Assembly: GCA_028692715.1 (NCBI GenBank)
Contig: JAQUWU010000018.1
Coordinates: forward strand, 1-64,000
Source of the DNA: Paludibacter sp.
Lineage (GTDB): Bacteria > Bacteroidota > Bacteroidia > Bacteroidales > Paludibacteraceae
Direction: 5' to 3'
Length of the DNA: 64,000 nucleotides
Program-made: the position numbers and the translations under genes
Notes under the pieces: generated by a model
Told to the model about the DNA's origin: nothing
The model's input: only the letters and a program-made list of their open reading frames with translations
Database searches by the model: none
In this document: one piece after another, positions 1 through 8,431 of the stretch
Numbering within the stretch: the stretch's first letter is position 1
Layout: every line of letters begins with the position of its first letter

Positions 1-127
1 GTCTTAATCATCTTGCCGAAGGCAAGAAATATCCGTTTTGTTTTATCCTTCATTTTCCGATAAATCAGCGAAAATCAGCGTACTATTAATGTTCCTAAAT
101 GGTACATTAATTTGTTCCATTTACTTA
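1..127 (+). repeat. Dispersed ~255-bp intergenic repeat, copy 1 (cut by window edge)
   Basis: This stretch matches the right half of a sequence that recurs at 8092-8366 in the same orientation and at 36113-36369 inverted. Shared landmarks are a TTGCCGAAGGCAA hairpin, a doubled AAATCAGCG word and an end near CATTTACTTA. The left part lies outside the window. It carries no coding potential that I can recognise. Its nature (non-autonomous element, structured RNA or decayed sequence) is unknown. Confidence 0.8.
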
Positions 128-212
128 GGAGCTTTTGCAGGTAATCATTATATTTTTTATTGTTGTATCAAGGAACTCGCAATATACGTGGTCTTTACTT
201 TTAATGTATGTT

Positions 213-569
213 TCATAATAAAATCAAAGCTTTGGGTACAAAAATAATTAATCCAACTATAGCCGCCGCAATAGCACAAATTAAAACCGCACCAGCAGCA
301 ATATCTTTTGCTTTTCCAGCCAATTCATTTTGTTCAGGCGAAACAAGATTTACAATATTTTCAATGGATGTATTTATCATTTCAGCCCCAAAAACCAATC
401 CAAAACAGAGTATACACATCATCCATTCAATACTACTTATCGAAAAAATAAATCCACAAATAACCACCAATAATGAAACAAACAAATGAATTTTCATATT
501 TGCTTCTGAGCCAAAAACTAACTTTATTCCCTTAAAAGCAAAACCAAAACTTTTGATTCTTTTTTTCAT
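213..569 (-). CDS. dgkA: Diacylglycerol/undecaprenol kinase family protein
   Basis: This 118-residue integral membrane protein belongs to the DgkA family, which phosphorylates diacylglycerol or undecaprenol at the inner membrane and feeds lipid-carrier recycling. The sequence has the expected size and three hydrophobic segments. The family signature EMINTSIENIVN lies near the middle and is followed by KDIAAGAVL, which together form the active site. It starts at an ATG 33 bp from a MITE (602-767) that occupies its upstream region, so its promoter may lie in or beyond that insertion. Gram-positive homologues prefer undecaprenol; sequence alone does not settle the substrate here. Confidence 0.9.
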   Translation of the reverse strand: MKKRIKSFGFAFKGIKLVFGSEANMKIHLFVSLLVVICGFIFSISSIEWMMCILCFGLVFGAEMINTSIENIVNLVSPEQNELAGKAKDIAAGAVLICAIAAAIVGLIIFVPKALILL

Positions 570-601
570 AAATTTTTGTAAAAATAATTTTCAGTAAAAT
601 A

Positions 602-767
602 GTGACTACTCAGCACTTCAAGAAGTACTTCATTTGACGTTTTTAGGGAAAATTGCAGAGTAAAAAAAATGTAATTTTCACAAAAGAAACAGCCAAATTA
701 AAGCGCATAAATGATGAATGTCGCTCCAAAACTCCCCCATTAGGGGGTTGGGTGGCTGAGTAGTTAC
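602..767. mobile_element. MITE-like element, copy 1, with terminal inverted repeats and 8-bp target duplication
   Basis: The 166-bp element is bounded by 13-bp inverted ends, GTGACTACTCAGC and GCTGAGTAGTTAC, with one mismatch between arms. It is flanked on both sides by the direct repeat GTAAAATA (594-601 and 768-775), as expected for a target-site duplication. A second copy lies inverted at 54576-54739 with a different duplication. It contains no open reading frame of note and has a CCCCC/GGGGG palindrome near one end. It sits between efp and dgkA. Confidence 0.85.
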
Positions 768-810
768 GTAAAATAATAACAAAAATAGCAATTATGTATT
801 ACATTAACAA

Positions 811-843
811 AAAAACCGTCAAACTGTTCGTTTGACGGTTTTT
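811..843 (-). terminator. Intrinsic terminator downstream of efp
   Basis: A perfect hairpin with AAAACCGTCAAA and TTTGACGGTTTT arms and a 7-nt loop lies just past the efp stop. The A-run gives a U-tract on the efp transcript. Confidence 0.85.
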
Positions 844-866
844 AATATGTTTATTTTCAGTTCTAA

Positions 867-1433
867 CTAATTTTTTACACGTCCTAAATAAGAACCATCG
901 CGTGTATCAATTTCAATCGTTTCACCTTCGGTAATAAATAAAGGTACTTTTACTGTAGCACCTGATTCAACAGTAGCAGGTTTTAGAGTATTGGTGGCTG
1001 TATCTCCTTTCATACCCGGTTCGGTATAGGTAACTTTCATCTGCACTTTTACAGGCATATCCGCATAAAGTACAGTTTCTGTTGATGCATCCAATACTAC
1101 TTCCAAACTCATTCCTTCAATAAGAAAATCAACACCGTTAATCAAATCATGACTAATTGGGTGCTGGTCGAATGTCTCCTGATTCATAAAAATGAAGTCA
1201 TCGGCTTCCCTGTAAACAAATTGATAAGGACGACGTTCTACACGCACATCTTCTAATTTTTCACCAATATTAAAACGACGTTCAATAACACGTCCATCCA
1301 CTACGTCTTTCAACGTCGTTCGCATAAATGTATTACCTTTTCCGGGCTTAACATGGAGAAATTCTACAACAAAATACAGCTTGCCATCCATACGGATACA
1401 AGTTCCATTTTTGATATCTTGAGCATTCATCAT
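867..1433 (-). CDS. efp: Translation elongation factor P
   Basis: EF-P binds stalled ribosomes between the P and E sites and promotes peptide-bond formation at proline runs. The 188-residue product has the normal family length and three beta-barrel domains. The tip loop of domain I reads VKPGKGNTF, with Lys32 at the position that is modified in E. coli (Lys34). The C-terminal part ends in the conserved IDTRDGSYLGRV segment. Two adjacent ATG codons open the frame; I give the first, and starting at the second would remove one residue. A consensus promoter (1468-1498) and a strong terminator (811-843) make it a single-gene transcription unit. No lysine-modifying enzyme is visible nearby. Confidence 0.97.
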   Translation of the reverse strand: MMNAQDIKNGTCIRMDGKLYFVVEFLHVKPGKGNTFMRTTLKDVVDGRVIERRFNIGEKLEDVRVERRPYQFVYREADDFIFMNQETFDQHPISHDLINGVDFLIEGMSLEVVLDASTETVLYADMPVKVQMKVTYTEPGMKGDTATNTLKPATVESGATVKVPLFITEGETIEIDTRDGSYLGRVKN

Positions 1434-1467
1434 GAAGAAAAACTTTTATTAATTAATTTTTAAAGTG

Positions 1468-1498
1468 CAAAAGTACAATTTTTATTCTAAATATCAAA
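1468..1498 (-). promoter_or_regulatory. Bacteroidota-type promoter of efp
   Basis: Read on the minus strand, TTTG (1495-1498) is followed after 19 bp by TACTTTTG (1468-1475). This matches the primary sigma factor consensus TTTG-N19-TAnnTTTG of the phylum. Confidence 0.8.
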
Positions 1499-1520
1499 AC
1501 GGTTTGATTTTCAGATAAAT

Positions 1521-1555
1521 AAAAGAACCTCTGTAGGTACTACAGAGGTTCTTTT
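1521..1555 (-). terminator. Intrinsic terminator downstream of argG
   Basis: A perfect 15-bp inverted repeat (AAAAGAACCTCTGTA and its complement) around a 5-nt loop lies between argG and efp, and ends the arginine genes. Confidence 0.85.
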
Positions 1556-1585
1556 TCGTGTTTTTTTAGTTTTATTGTTTCAGTA

Positions 1586-2785
1586 TTATTTTTCGTTCCT
1601 TTTTTGAACGTTGTAAAATATCTTCATTTGATTTCCGAGGATTTTTGTAAATCCTTTTACATCATCGGCGCTCCAGGCACGGTTTACTTCGCCATATTCT
1701 CCAAAATCAGTTTTCATTAAATCGAAAGTGCTTTCTACTCCCACCAGTGTATAACTATAAGGACGAAGTTTAAGAATCACAGTTCCTGTTACATTTTGTT
1801 GTGAACTTTGCAAAAATTGTTCAATATCGCGCATTACAGGTTCAAGATATTGAGCTTCGTGAAGGAACATTCCATACCAATTACCCAATTGATCTTTCCA
1901 ATATTGTTGCCATTTGGTAAGCGTGTGTTTTTCAAGCATTTTGTGTGCATTGATGATGAGCAATGGTGCAGCGGCTTCAAATCCAACTCGCCCTTTGATC
2001 CCAATAATTGTATCGCCGATATGCATATCACGACCAATACCAAATTTACCGGCAATTTCCTCTAATCGATTAATTAAATGGACTTTATTCTCATCTTTCA
2101 AATCATTTACAGCACTAATTTCACCATTTTCGAATTCAATGGTTACAGTTTCTTCGTTATGTTTTTCAACCTGACTTGGATAGGCTTCTTCTGGTAAAGT
2201 TTGTTCCGATTTTAATGTTTCTTTCCCGCCAATCGAAGTGCCCCAAAGACCTTTATTAATGGAGTATTCCATTTTCTTGAAATCGGCATCAAAACCATGA
2301 TCTTTCAAATAATTGATTTCATATTCGCGTGTCAACACCATATCGCGGGTGGGTGTAAGAATTTTAATTTCGGGAGCCAACACATCAAAAGTTAAATCGA
2401 AACGAACCTGATCATTTCCGGCACCTGTACTTCCATGAGCCACATATTCTGCTCCTATTTCCTTGGCATAATTGATTATAGCAATGGCCTGAAAAATTCT
2501 TTCCGAACTAACCGATATTGGATAAGTTCCATTACGAAGAACATTTCCGAAAACCATATATTTTATGCTTTTTTCGTAATACTCCTGAGTAACATCCAAT
2601 GCGATGTGTGATTTTGCACCAAGACGCATCGCTTTATCTTCAATAATTTTTAATTCTTTGTCACTAAATCCGCCTGTGTTAGCTACAGCAGTATGAACTT
2701 CGTAACCTTTATCCTGAGCCAAATACATGGCACAAAAAGAAGTGTCCAAACCGCCACTAAATGCTAATAATACTTTTTCTTTCAT
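1586..2785 (-). CDS. argG: Argininosuccinate synthase
   Basis: The enzyme joins citrulline and aspartate with ATP to make argininosuccinate, the penultimate step of arginine synthesis. The 399-residue product opens with the ATP-pyrophosphatase P-loop (LLAFSGGLDTS) and contains YVAHGSTGAGNDQVRF and WGTSIGGKET, all typical of ArgG. It lies 116 bp after the GNAT gene and in line with argR. In Bacteroides, argC and argD commonly continue this cluster (from memory), but here a terminator follows directly, so the remaining pathway genes must be elsewhere. Confidence 0.97.
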   Translation of the reverse strand: MKEKVLLAFSGGLDTSFCAMYLAQDKGYEVHTAVANTGGFSDKELKIIEDKAMRLGAKSHIALDVTQEYYEKSIKYMVFGNVLRNGTYPISVSSERIFQAIAIINYAKEIGAEYVAHGSTGAGNDQVRFDLTFDVLAPEIKILTPTRDMVLTREYEINYLKDHGFDADFKKMEYSINKGLWGTSIGGKETLKSEQTLPEEAYPSQVEKHNEETVTIEFENGEISAVNDLKDENKVHLINRLEEIAGKFGIGRDMHIGDTIIGIKGRVGFEAAAPLLIINAHKMLEKHTLTKWQQYWKDQLGNWYGMFLHEAQYLEPVMRDIEQFLQSSQQNVTGTVILKLRPYSYTLVGVESTFDLMKTDFGEYGEVNRAWSADDVKGFTKILGNQMKIFYNVQKRNEK

Positions 2786-2901
2786 AAAAAAAACTTCTTA
2801 AATCCAGTCCCTAAACCCTCAATAGTGATTTTCAAGAACTTTTCAGTTAATAATTTCTATTGATATCAATTTCTTGTCCCCCTTAAGGGATTCAAGAGTT
2901 C

Positions 2902-3465
2902 TTACTTCTCTTTATCTTTTGCCGGATCGAATAACATTCCTGTACAAAGACAATGTCTGCGTTCTGTTCGTTGCAAAATATCATAATTTATACAACTCTG
3001 GCATCCTTTCCAAAATGCTTCATCATCGGTAAGTTCAGAGAAAGTAACCGGTTTGTAGCCTAGTTCTGAATTTATTTTCATTACAGCTAATCCCGTTGTT
3101 AACCCAAATATTTTTGCTTCAGGATAACGAATTCTAGAAAGTTCAAATGCTTTACGTTTGATTCTTTTTGCAAGTCCGTTTCCACGGAATTTATCTACCA
3201 CTATTAAACCTGAATTGGCAACAAATTTTTTGTTACCCCACGATTCAATATAACAAAACCCTGCAAATTCATCACCATTTAAGGCAATAATAGCTTTTCC
3301 TTCCTTAATTTTGAGTTCAATATACTCAGGTGAACGTCTTGCTATACCTGTTCCCCGAATTTTGGCAGCATCAGCTATGGTGGTCAAAATCGTTTCAACA
3401 TATCCTAAGAAACGCTCATCAGCAACTTGTACCGTTATATTATCAACGATATTCTCTTTGTCCAT
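2902..3465 (-). CDS. GNAT acetyltransferase of the arginine cluster, with a four-cysteine C-terminus
   Basis: This 187-residue protein has a GNAT fold, with the acetyl-CoA loop around VVDKFRGNGLAKRI (about residues 90-103). Its place between argR and argG matches the Bacteroidales gene proposed to make the acylated glutamate that starts arginine synthesis; in this phylum succinyl rather than acetyl intermediates are known from the N-succinylornithine transcarbamylase. I therefore infer N-acyl-glutamate synthase activity, not proven. The C-terminus carries Cys155, Cys158, Cys172 and Cys174 in a CxxC...CxC pattern that could bind zinc. The reading frame is open two codons further, but that codon is TTG; the ATG at 3465 is the better start. 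A TAGTTTTG box lies upstream. Confidence 0.8.
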   Translation of the reverse strand: MDKENIVDNITVQVADERFLGYVETILTTIADAAKIRGTGIARRSPEYIELKIKEGKAIIALNGDEFAGFCYIESWGNKKFVANSGLIVVDKFRGNGLAKRIKRKAFELSRIRYPEAKIFGLTTGLAVMKINSELGYKPVTFSELTDDEAFWKGCQSCINYDILQRTERRHCLCTGMLFDPAKDKEK

Positions 3466-3496
3466 TTTCAATTTAATTGAATTCTTTTATACCTTG

Positions 3497-3504
3497 CAAA
3501 ACTA
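3497..3504 (-). promoter_or_regulatory. -7 box upstream of the GNAT-argG genes
   Basis: TAGTTTTG on the minus strand, 32 bp before the GNAT start, matches TAnnTTTG. I see no TTG at the usual distance upstream, so this is weaker than the argR promoter. It would let GNAT-argG be transcribed separately from argR. Confidence 0.5.
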
Positions 3505-3635
3505 GTTTGTAAAGCAACACTTTTTTTAATAAATCACCCTTTTTCTGATAATTTATGAATCCTTAAAATTGGATTCAAGCGCATAAACATCTTTATTACA
3601 AATGCTTAATGGTATCTACGCCAACCAAACCTAAA

Positions 3636-4106
3636 CTAATTTTTATCCGCAAAAGTTATATTCAACATATCCAGAATATCTTCCCGACTAATGCCCTCAC
3701 GTGGAATAACTAATATAGTATCATCTCCGGCAATTGTCCCTAAAACTTCTTCAGTAGCTTTGTTGTCAATGTCCCATGCAATTGCGCTTGCATAACCGGG
3801 TTTTGTTTTAACTACTGCCAATTGACCTGAAAACTCCAAACTTAATACAGCTCCATGTGCTATTAAAGTATTAAAAGCACCCTGATTGGGCAAGGGTTTA
3901 TTATACGATGGCAAAATGTATTTATAAGTGCCATTGGATAATGGAGTTTTCGCAACTTTTAGCAATTTCAAATCGCGGGATAATGTTGCTTGAGTAACTT
4001 CGCACTGTCGCTCAATGAGCATTTTGAGTAATTCTTCCTGACTTCCTACTACGGTCGACCGAAGAATTTCTGATATAATCTGTAAACGATTTCGCTTATT
4101 CTTCAT
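3636..4106 (-). CDS. argR: Arginine repressor
   Basis: ArgR is a hexameric DNA-binding protein that represses arginine biosynthesis when arginine is bound. The 156-residue product has an N-terminal winged helix with the SQEELLKMLIERQCEVTQATLSRDLK segment broken here as SQEELL...TQATLSRDL, and a C-terminal arginine-binding domain with GTIAGDDTILVI. The frame is open upstream to a TTG codon, but a consensus promoter (4133-4163) lies inside that extension, so I chose the ATG at 4106. It is oriented with GNAT and argG, 170 bp before GNAT, and probably regulates them; I could not define a convincing ARG box. Confidence 0.93.
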   Translation of the reverse strand: MKNKRNRLQIISEILRSTVVGSQEELLKMLIERQCEVTQATLSRDLKLLKVAKTPLSNGTYKYILPSYNKPLPNQGAFNTLIAHGAVLSLEFSGQLAVVKTKPGYASAIAWDIDNKATEEVLGTIAGDDTILVIPREGISREDILDMLNITFADKN

Positions 4107-4132
4107 AAATACATAATTATTTAGATTCTGTA

Positions 4133-4163
4133 CAAAAGTACAACACAAAATGCATATTTCAAA
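4133..4163 (-). promoter_or_regulatory. Promoter of argR
   Basis: On the minus strand TTTG (4160-4163), 19 bp, then TACTTTTG (4133-4140). The match is exact and fixes the argR start downstream at 4106. Confidence 0.8.
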
Positions 4164-4525
4164 CTATATTATTATATTTATTCTTAAAATGGCTTAAATA
4201 AATGTATATATACGCAAAATCAGTATATTTACAGTATATTACATGTATATATATGTCGGCAAATTCGGTTTTTATGCAAAATAACTCTACAGTGCTACAA
4301 CATCATCCAATTTGCTTGAGTAAAATATCAAGGGATTAGAAATCGCTTGTACTTTACTAAATATCTAAAAATACTTCTGGTCATAAAAAATATTTTATTA
4401 CCTGATATTCAAATAGAAGCACATTTCACTTTTTTTGATTATCTTTGTAAACTTTGGTTGAAGTTATTTTTTTCAAATTAAAAAACTCTCAAACAATTAC
4501 ACATTAAAAAACAAATATTTGTTGA
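4164..4525. other. AT-rich divergent intergenic region between argR and the cold-shock gene
   Basis: No gene is seen. The part nearest argR (4195-4260) holds several overlapping TATATATAC/GTATATT palindromic words that could include ArgR operators, but none matches the known ARG box well. The part nearest the cold-shock gene holds its -7 box and a long untranslated leader. Confidence 0.5.
4440..4447 (+). promoter_or_regulatory. -7 box of the cold-shock gene
   Basis: TATCTTTG lies 78 bp before the ATG at 4526, which implies a leader of roughly 70 nt. Long leaders are usual for cold-shock mRNAs. No clear TTG element is seen upstream. Confidence 0.5.
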
Positions 4526-4972
4526 ATGGCAAAATCGCAAAACAGCTTTATTAAACAAGAAAACGAGAAGAAACGTTTAAAAAAACGTAAAGAGAAACTT
4601 CAGAAGAAAGAAGAACGCAAAGCAAACACAGGAGATAGTAGCTTTGACAGTATGATTGCTTATGTAGATGAAAATGGTAATCTTTCAAACACTCCTCCTG
4701 ATCCCACTAAAAAGAGAAAAATCGATGCATCAACGATAGAAATTGGTGTTTCGCGACGTGAAGACGTAGAAGTTCCAACAGTTCGTTCAGGTAGAATTGA
4801 TTTTTTTGACACATCAAAAGGCTTTGGTTTTATTAAAGAAACCGGAACTCAGGATAAATTTTTTGTTCACGTAAAAGGATTACTGGATGAAGTAAAAGAA
4901 GGTGACAGCGTAAGTTTTGAACTTGAACGTGGATTAAAAGGAATGAATGCCGTAAAAGTAAAAAGGATTTAA
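4526..4972 (+). CDS. Cold-shock domain protein with basic N-terminal extension
   Basis: The C-terminal 65 residues form a cold-shock domain that binds single-stranded RNA or DNA. RNP-1 is seen as KGFGFI and RNP-2 as KFFVHV. The first 80 residues are an unusual highly charged segment (runs of KKRLKKRKEKLQKKEER) that is probably disordered and adds nonspecific nucleic-acid affinity. At 148 residues it is about twice the size of classical Csp proteins, but this layout is common in Bacteroidota. It is a single-gene unit with its own -7 box and terminator. Confidence 0.9.
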   Translation: MAKSQNSFIKQENEKKRLKKRKEKLQKKEERKANTGDSSFDSMIAYVDENGNLSNTPPDPTKKRKIDASTIEIGVSRREDVEVPTVRSGRIDFFDTSKGFGFIKETGTQDKFFVHVKGLLDEVKEGDSVSFELERGLKGMNAVKVKRI

Positions 4973-4999
4973 AGTCTGCATTCATTTTTGATAGTATAA

Positions 5000-5033
5000 A
5001 ACAGGAGAAACCAAAATTGGTTTCTCCTGTTTG
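5000..5033 (+). terminator. Intrinsic terminator of the cold-shock gene
   Basis: A perfect 15-bp stem (AAACAGGAGAAACCA and complement) with an AAAT loop ends in TTTGTTTAT. The convergent M16 protease gene stops 22 bp beyond, so it may serve both strands. Confidence 0.85.
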
Positions 5034-5054
5034 TTTATAAAAAGATACAATCTA

Positions 5055-7862
5055 TTATTCAACTGGTTTCATTACCACTTCCATTACATTACCCTGATCA
5101 ACAAGTTTTTTGAGGGTAGATTGAACTCCTTCCGAAGTCAAAGCTTCAACCGATGCTTTATAATCGTCAACAAGATTTAGTTTGTCCATATAGTAACTTT
5201 CTATAGCTCCTGACCACCATGAATTTTCTTCTTTATCTTCGGCATATTTTTTCAGCATATTTTCTTTTACTTTTTGTAAATCCTCCGGACGTGGACCATT
5301 GGCAACAATTTCGGCTACTTCTGAGTAAATGATTTCCATAAGTTTAGCTTGTTTCAAAGGATCGGTGTCAAACTGCATCAACAAGGTCGCTTCATCTATT
5401 GGAGTATTACCTATACCTCCACGAACACCGACACCATACGAACCACCTTCTTTTTCACGTATACTTTCAAGATAACGTAGGCTCAGAATACTTCCGATAG
5501 TCGTCATCACCGTACGATTGGTCATATTGAATTCCATTGGAGCATTGTACATAATGAAATTAGAGGCTTTTTTGATTTTCATTTCTTTAGTAAATGTATT
5601 ATCAACTTTCCCTTTTGGCCTACGAATATTGACATCAGTAAACTTCTCGCCCCCTTTTTTTGATTTCAAACCTCCAAGATAAGTACAAATTTGGTTTTTA
5701 ATTGAATCATTTGTTGGGTTGATATTACCTGTAAAAGTAAAAGTGAAATCAGCCGGAACAGCAAATCTTTCTTTAAAAATTGCAATGGCTTTGTCTTGAT
5801 TTACTTTTTCTAAAGTTGCAAGATTCATAAGCACGGTACGTGGACTGTGATTGTAATAGGTCATATTTATTGAATCGCTAAACGCTTTGCGTGGATCACT
5901 TTCGCTATTTGCCATACTAGCTTTATAGCCATTCATCATAGCATCAAATGCATTATCATCTTTACGAACAGCCGTAAAATTCAGATAAATTAACTGCAAC
6001 ATGGTTTTAAAATCAGATACTGACGAATTTCCATTAAACCCTTCATCGTAAGCACCAATTGATGGACTTACCGATGCAATTTTACCAGTAAGAATTTTAT
6101 CTAAATCGGTTTGTGTGAATTTTCCTAATCCATTATTGCTTACAATGGAAGCAGCTAATGTAGCTGAAGGCAGATCAGCTATGTCTTTCACTTTGGATAT
6201 ACCTCCTTCGCTGAAAGCATTCATCAATATTTCATCTTTTTTGAATGTTGTTGGTTTAAAAACAACTTTCACACCATTGCTCAATGTCCATTCTGTAGTT
6301 CCTAGCGATTTATTTTGAATTACCTTTTTGACTTTACCTGATTTTGGAGCTTTATCAATCAAAGGTATGTTCATGTTTTCTTCTACTTTTGCTGTCAGTT
6401 CTGCTTTTTTAGCATTTTCTACAGCAGCAAGTATCTGATCTTTCGAAGGAATCTTCACTTCAGCTTTCTCAGGCGCTGTTATGGATACAATAAGGTTTGT
6501 ATCGGTAACATAGGATTTTGCAATTTGATTAACCATTTCAATTTTTAATTGAGGCATCATCATTTTGGTGGTATTATATTCCCATTCAATGCCAGGAATT
6601 GGTTCCTGAGTCAGGTAATTGCGCACATATTCACGAACAAGGCTATTGTTTTTTTGATTGTCACGTTCGTTATAAGCTTTTTCCATACCTTTCAAAAAGT
6701 CAATTTTTGCACGCTCTAACTCTGAATTGGTGAAGCCAAAACGTTTAATTTTTTCAGATTCTAATAAAAGAGCATCTAATCCGGCTAGTTCTTTCCCCTC
6801 TTTTGGCACTGCAAGTAATTGAAATGCATCTTTGGATTTTACCAATTCACCATAATAACCATAAGCGCCAACGAAAGGAGCATCAGCTTGTTGTGTAATT
6901 TCATTGAAACGTTCACCAATCATTTTTGAAATTAAAGTATTTACAACACCGAAAGCATAACCCTGAATTGATTCTTTGACCTGTGCAGGTAATACATCGT
7001 GTTTGTATTCTAGCTCAATACGCGTCATACGTGCTTCGGGATCAGTAACAATGGCGACAATAGGTTCTTTGTTATCTAAAATTGGATAAACAGGTCTTTC
7101 ACCATAATTTTTCCTTTTTGGTATTGGTCCAAATAATTCTTTAATCTTAGCTTCTACCTTGTCAACATCAATATCACCTACTACTAAAATTCCTTGCAAA
7201 TCAGGACCATACCATTTTTTGTAATAATCACGAATAGTTTGATAAGCAAAATTGTTAATAATAGCTGTATCGCCTATTACATCACGTTTTGCATATTGCG
7301 ATCCCGGATATTTCAGGATATTTGATTCTTTCCACATACGACGATCTGCACCTGCGCCCTGACGCCACTCTTCACGTATAACACCTCTTTCTGCATCTAT
7401 TTCACTACCTAATAAAGAAAGTGAACCTGACCAATCATGTAAAACAAGTAAAGCACTGTCTATTATACCTTCACTAACTGTTGGAACATTCGAAAGGTTG
7501 TACACTGTTTCATCAAGAGAAGTGTATGCATTTATATTTTCGCCAAATTTCACCCCTACTTTTTCTAGAAAATTGATAATTCCTTTGTCGGGAAAATGTT
7601 CAGTTCCATTAAAGGACATATGTTCAAGAAAGTGAGCTAATCCGTTCTGGTTGTCATTCTCCAAAATAGCACCCACATTTTGAGCAATATAAAATTCAGC
7701 ACGCTCTTTTGGCTCTTTGTTCGCACGAATATAATACGTTAAACCATTGTCTAATTTTCCATAACGAACTTTCGGGTCAATGGGTAGCGGTTGAGCACTA
7801 ATATTAAATGTAAGTGCCAATAATAAACCAACGACCAAAAATCTAAAAAGATTTGTTTTCAT
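5055..7862 (-). CDS. M16 family zinc metalloprotease, two-domain, exported
   Basis: This 935-residue protein is a pitrilysin/PqqL-type peptidase. A signal peptide spans about residues 1-23 (ending ISAQ), so it acts in the periplasm or outer envelope. The inverted zinc motif HFLEH is at 77-81 and the distal ligand Glu158 fits the HxxEHx76E pattern, so the first half is catalytically intact. The C-terminal half (from about residue 500) is the inactive second M16 repeat that closes the chamber. Its promoter (7924-7954) is close to consensus. Substrates are probably peptides or small proteins; none is indicated by context. Confidence 0.93.
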   Translation of the reverse strand: MKTNLFRFLVVGLLLALTFNISAQPLPIDPKVRYGKLDNGLTYYIRANKEPKERAEFYIAQNVGAILENDNQNGLAHFLEHMSFNGTEHFPDKGIINFLEKVGVKFGENINAYTSLDETVYNLSNVPTVSEGIIDSALLVLHDWSGSLSLLGSEIDAERGVIREEWRQGAGADRRMWKESNILKYPGSQYAKRDVIGDTAIINNFAYQTIRDYYKKWYGPDLQGILVVGDIDVDKVEAKIKELFGPIPKRKNYGERPVYPILDNKEPIVAIVTDPEARMTRIELEYKHDVLPAQVKESIQGYAFGVVNTLISKMIGERFNEITQQADAPFVGAYGYYGELVKSKDAFQLLAVPKEGKELAGLDALLLESEKIKRFGFTNSELERAKIDFLKGMEKAYNERDNQKNNSLVREYVRNYLTQEPIPGIEWEYNTTKMMMPQLKIEMVNQIAKSYVTDTNLIVSITAPEKAEVKIPSKDQILAAVENAKKAELTAKVEENMNIPLIDKAPKSGKVKKVIQNKSLGTTEWTLSNGVKVVFKPTTFKKDEILMNAFSEGGISKVKDIADLPSATLAASIVSNNGLGKFTQTDLDKILTGKIASVSPSIGAYDEGFNGNSSVSDFKTMLQLIYLNFTAVRKDDNAFDAMMNGYKASMANSESDPRKAFSDSINMTYYNHSPRTVLMNLATLEKVNQDKAIAIFKERFAVPADFTFTFTGNINPTNDSIKNQICTYLGGLKSKKGGEKFTDVNIRRPKGKVDNTFTKEMKIKKASNFIMYNAPMEFNMTNRTVMTTIGSILSLRYLESIREKEGGSYGVGVRGGIGNTPIDEATLLMQFDTDPLKQAKLMEIIYSEVAEIVANGPRPEDLQKVKENMLKKYAEDKEENSWWSGAIESYYMDKLNLVDDYKASVEALTSEGVQSTLKKLVDQGNVMEVVMKPVE

Positions 7863-7923
7863 AATTTGTTGTTTAATCTGTTTGAATTCAATTTTTATAC
7901 ATTTTTGAATATTTATTGATTTG

Positions 7924-7954
7924 CAAAGGAAAGTATTATTTTTGATTTAACAAA
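7924..7954 (-). promoter_or_regulatory. Promoter of the M16 protease gene
   Basis: On the minus strand TTTG (7951-7954), 19 bp, then TTCCTTTG (7924-7931). The -7 box deviates from TAnnTTTG by one base. Confidence 0.6.
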
Positions 7955-8091
7955 ATATATTTATTGTTTTTCGATAAATATCACAATGATTATATGCAAA
8001 GTGTTCTAATTTACGTCCAAACAAGAATTGATAGAAGTTATTGACTCAAACCAGAGTTTTTTTATTAATAAAAATTCATGAACCACGAATT

Positions 8092-8366
8092 AATTGAAAA
8101 CAAATAATGTCGTATTTTGCATGAAAATATTTAAGAATAGAACCTGCCTGCGACAGGCAGGCGCAATTTTCACTGATAGAGTAGATTTGAAAAAACGGAT
8201 TTGAATTCCGATAAATCGGAATGATTTACAGATAGTTGCGTCTTAATCATCTTGCCGAAGGCAAGAAAAATCCGTTTTGTTTTATCCTTCATTTTCCGAT
8301 AAATCAGCGAAAATCAGCGTTCTATTAATGTTTCTAAGTGGTACATTAATTTATTTCATTTACTTA
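8092..8366 (+). repeat. Dispersed intergenic repeat, copy 2, with an extra palindrome
   Basis: This copy is full length and aligns along its whole extent with the inverse of 36113-36369. It differs by a palindrome of about 19 bp (CCTGCCTG-CGA-CAGGCAGG, 8143-8161) that is absent from copy 3. A related palindrome stands alone at 12675-12691. The repeat fills most of the gap between the M16 protease and the methionine sulfoxide reductase gene. Confidence 0.85.
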
Positions 8367-8406
8367 TACAAATTCTCACCAAAATATATGTTTTAATTTT
8401 TATCAC

Positions 8407-8414
8407 TAACTTTG
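8407..8414 (+). promoter_or_regulatory. -7 box of the methionine sulfoxide reductase gene
   Basis: TAACTTTG lies 17 bp before the ATG. A TTG partner is not evident. Confidence 0.55.
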
Positions 8415-8431
8415 TAATAAAAAAAAACAGT

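Noticed and set aside
38..489. Small open frames on the plus strand over the repeat and dgkA
   Set aside because: They are antisense to a clear dgkA and run through the dispersed repeat, with no recognisable product.
4107..4148. N-terminal extension of argR
   Set aside because: It begins at TTG and contains the -7 promoter box.
4149..4260. ARG boxes
   Set aside because: The AT-rich palindromic words do not fit the TGAAT-N4-ATTCA type well enough to call.
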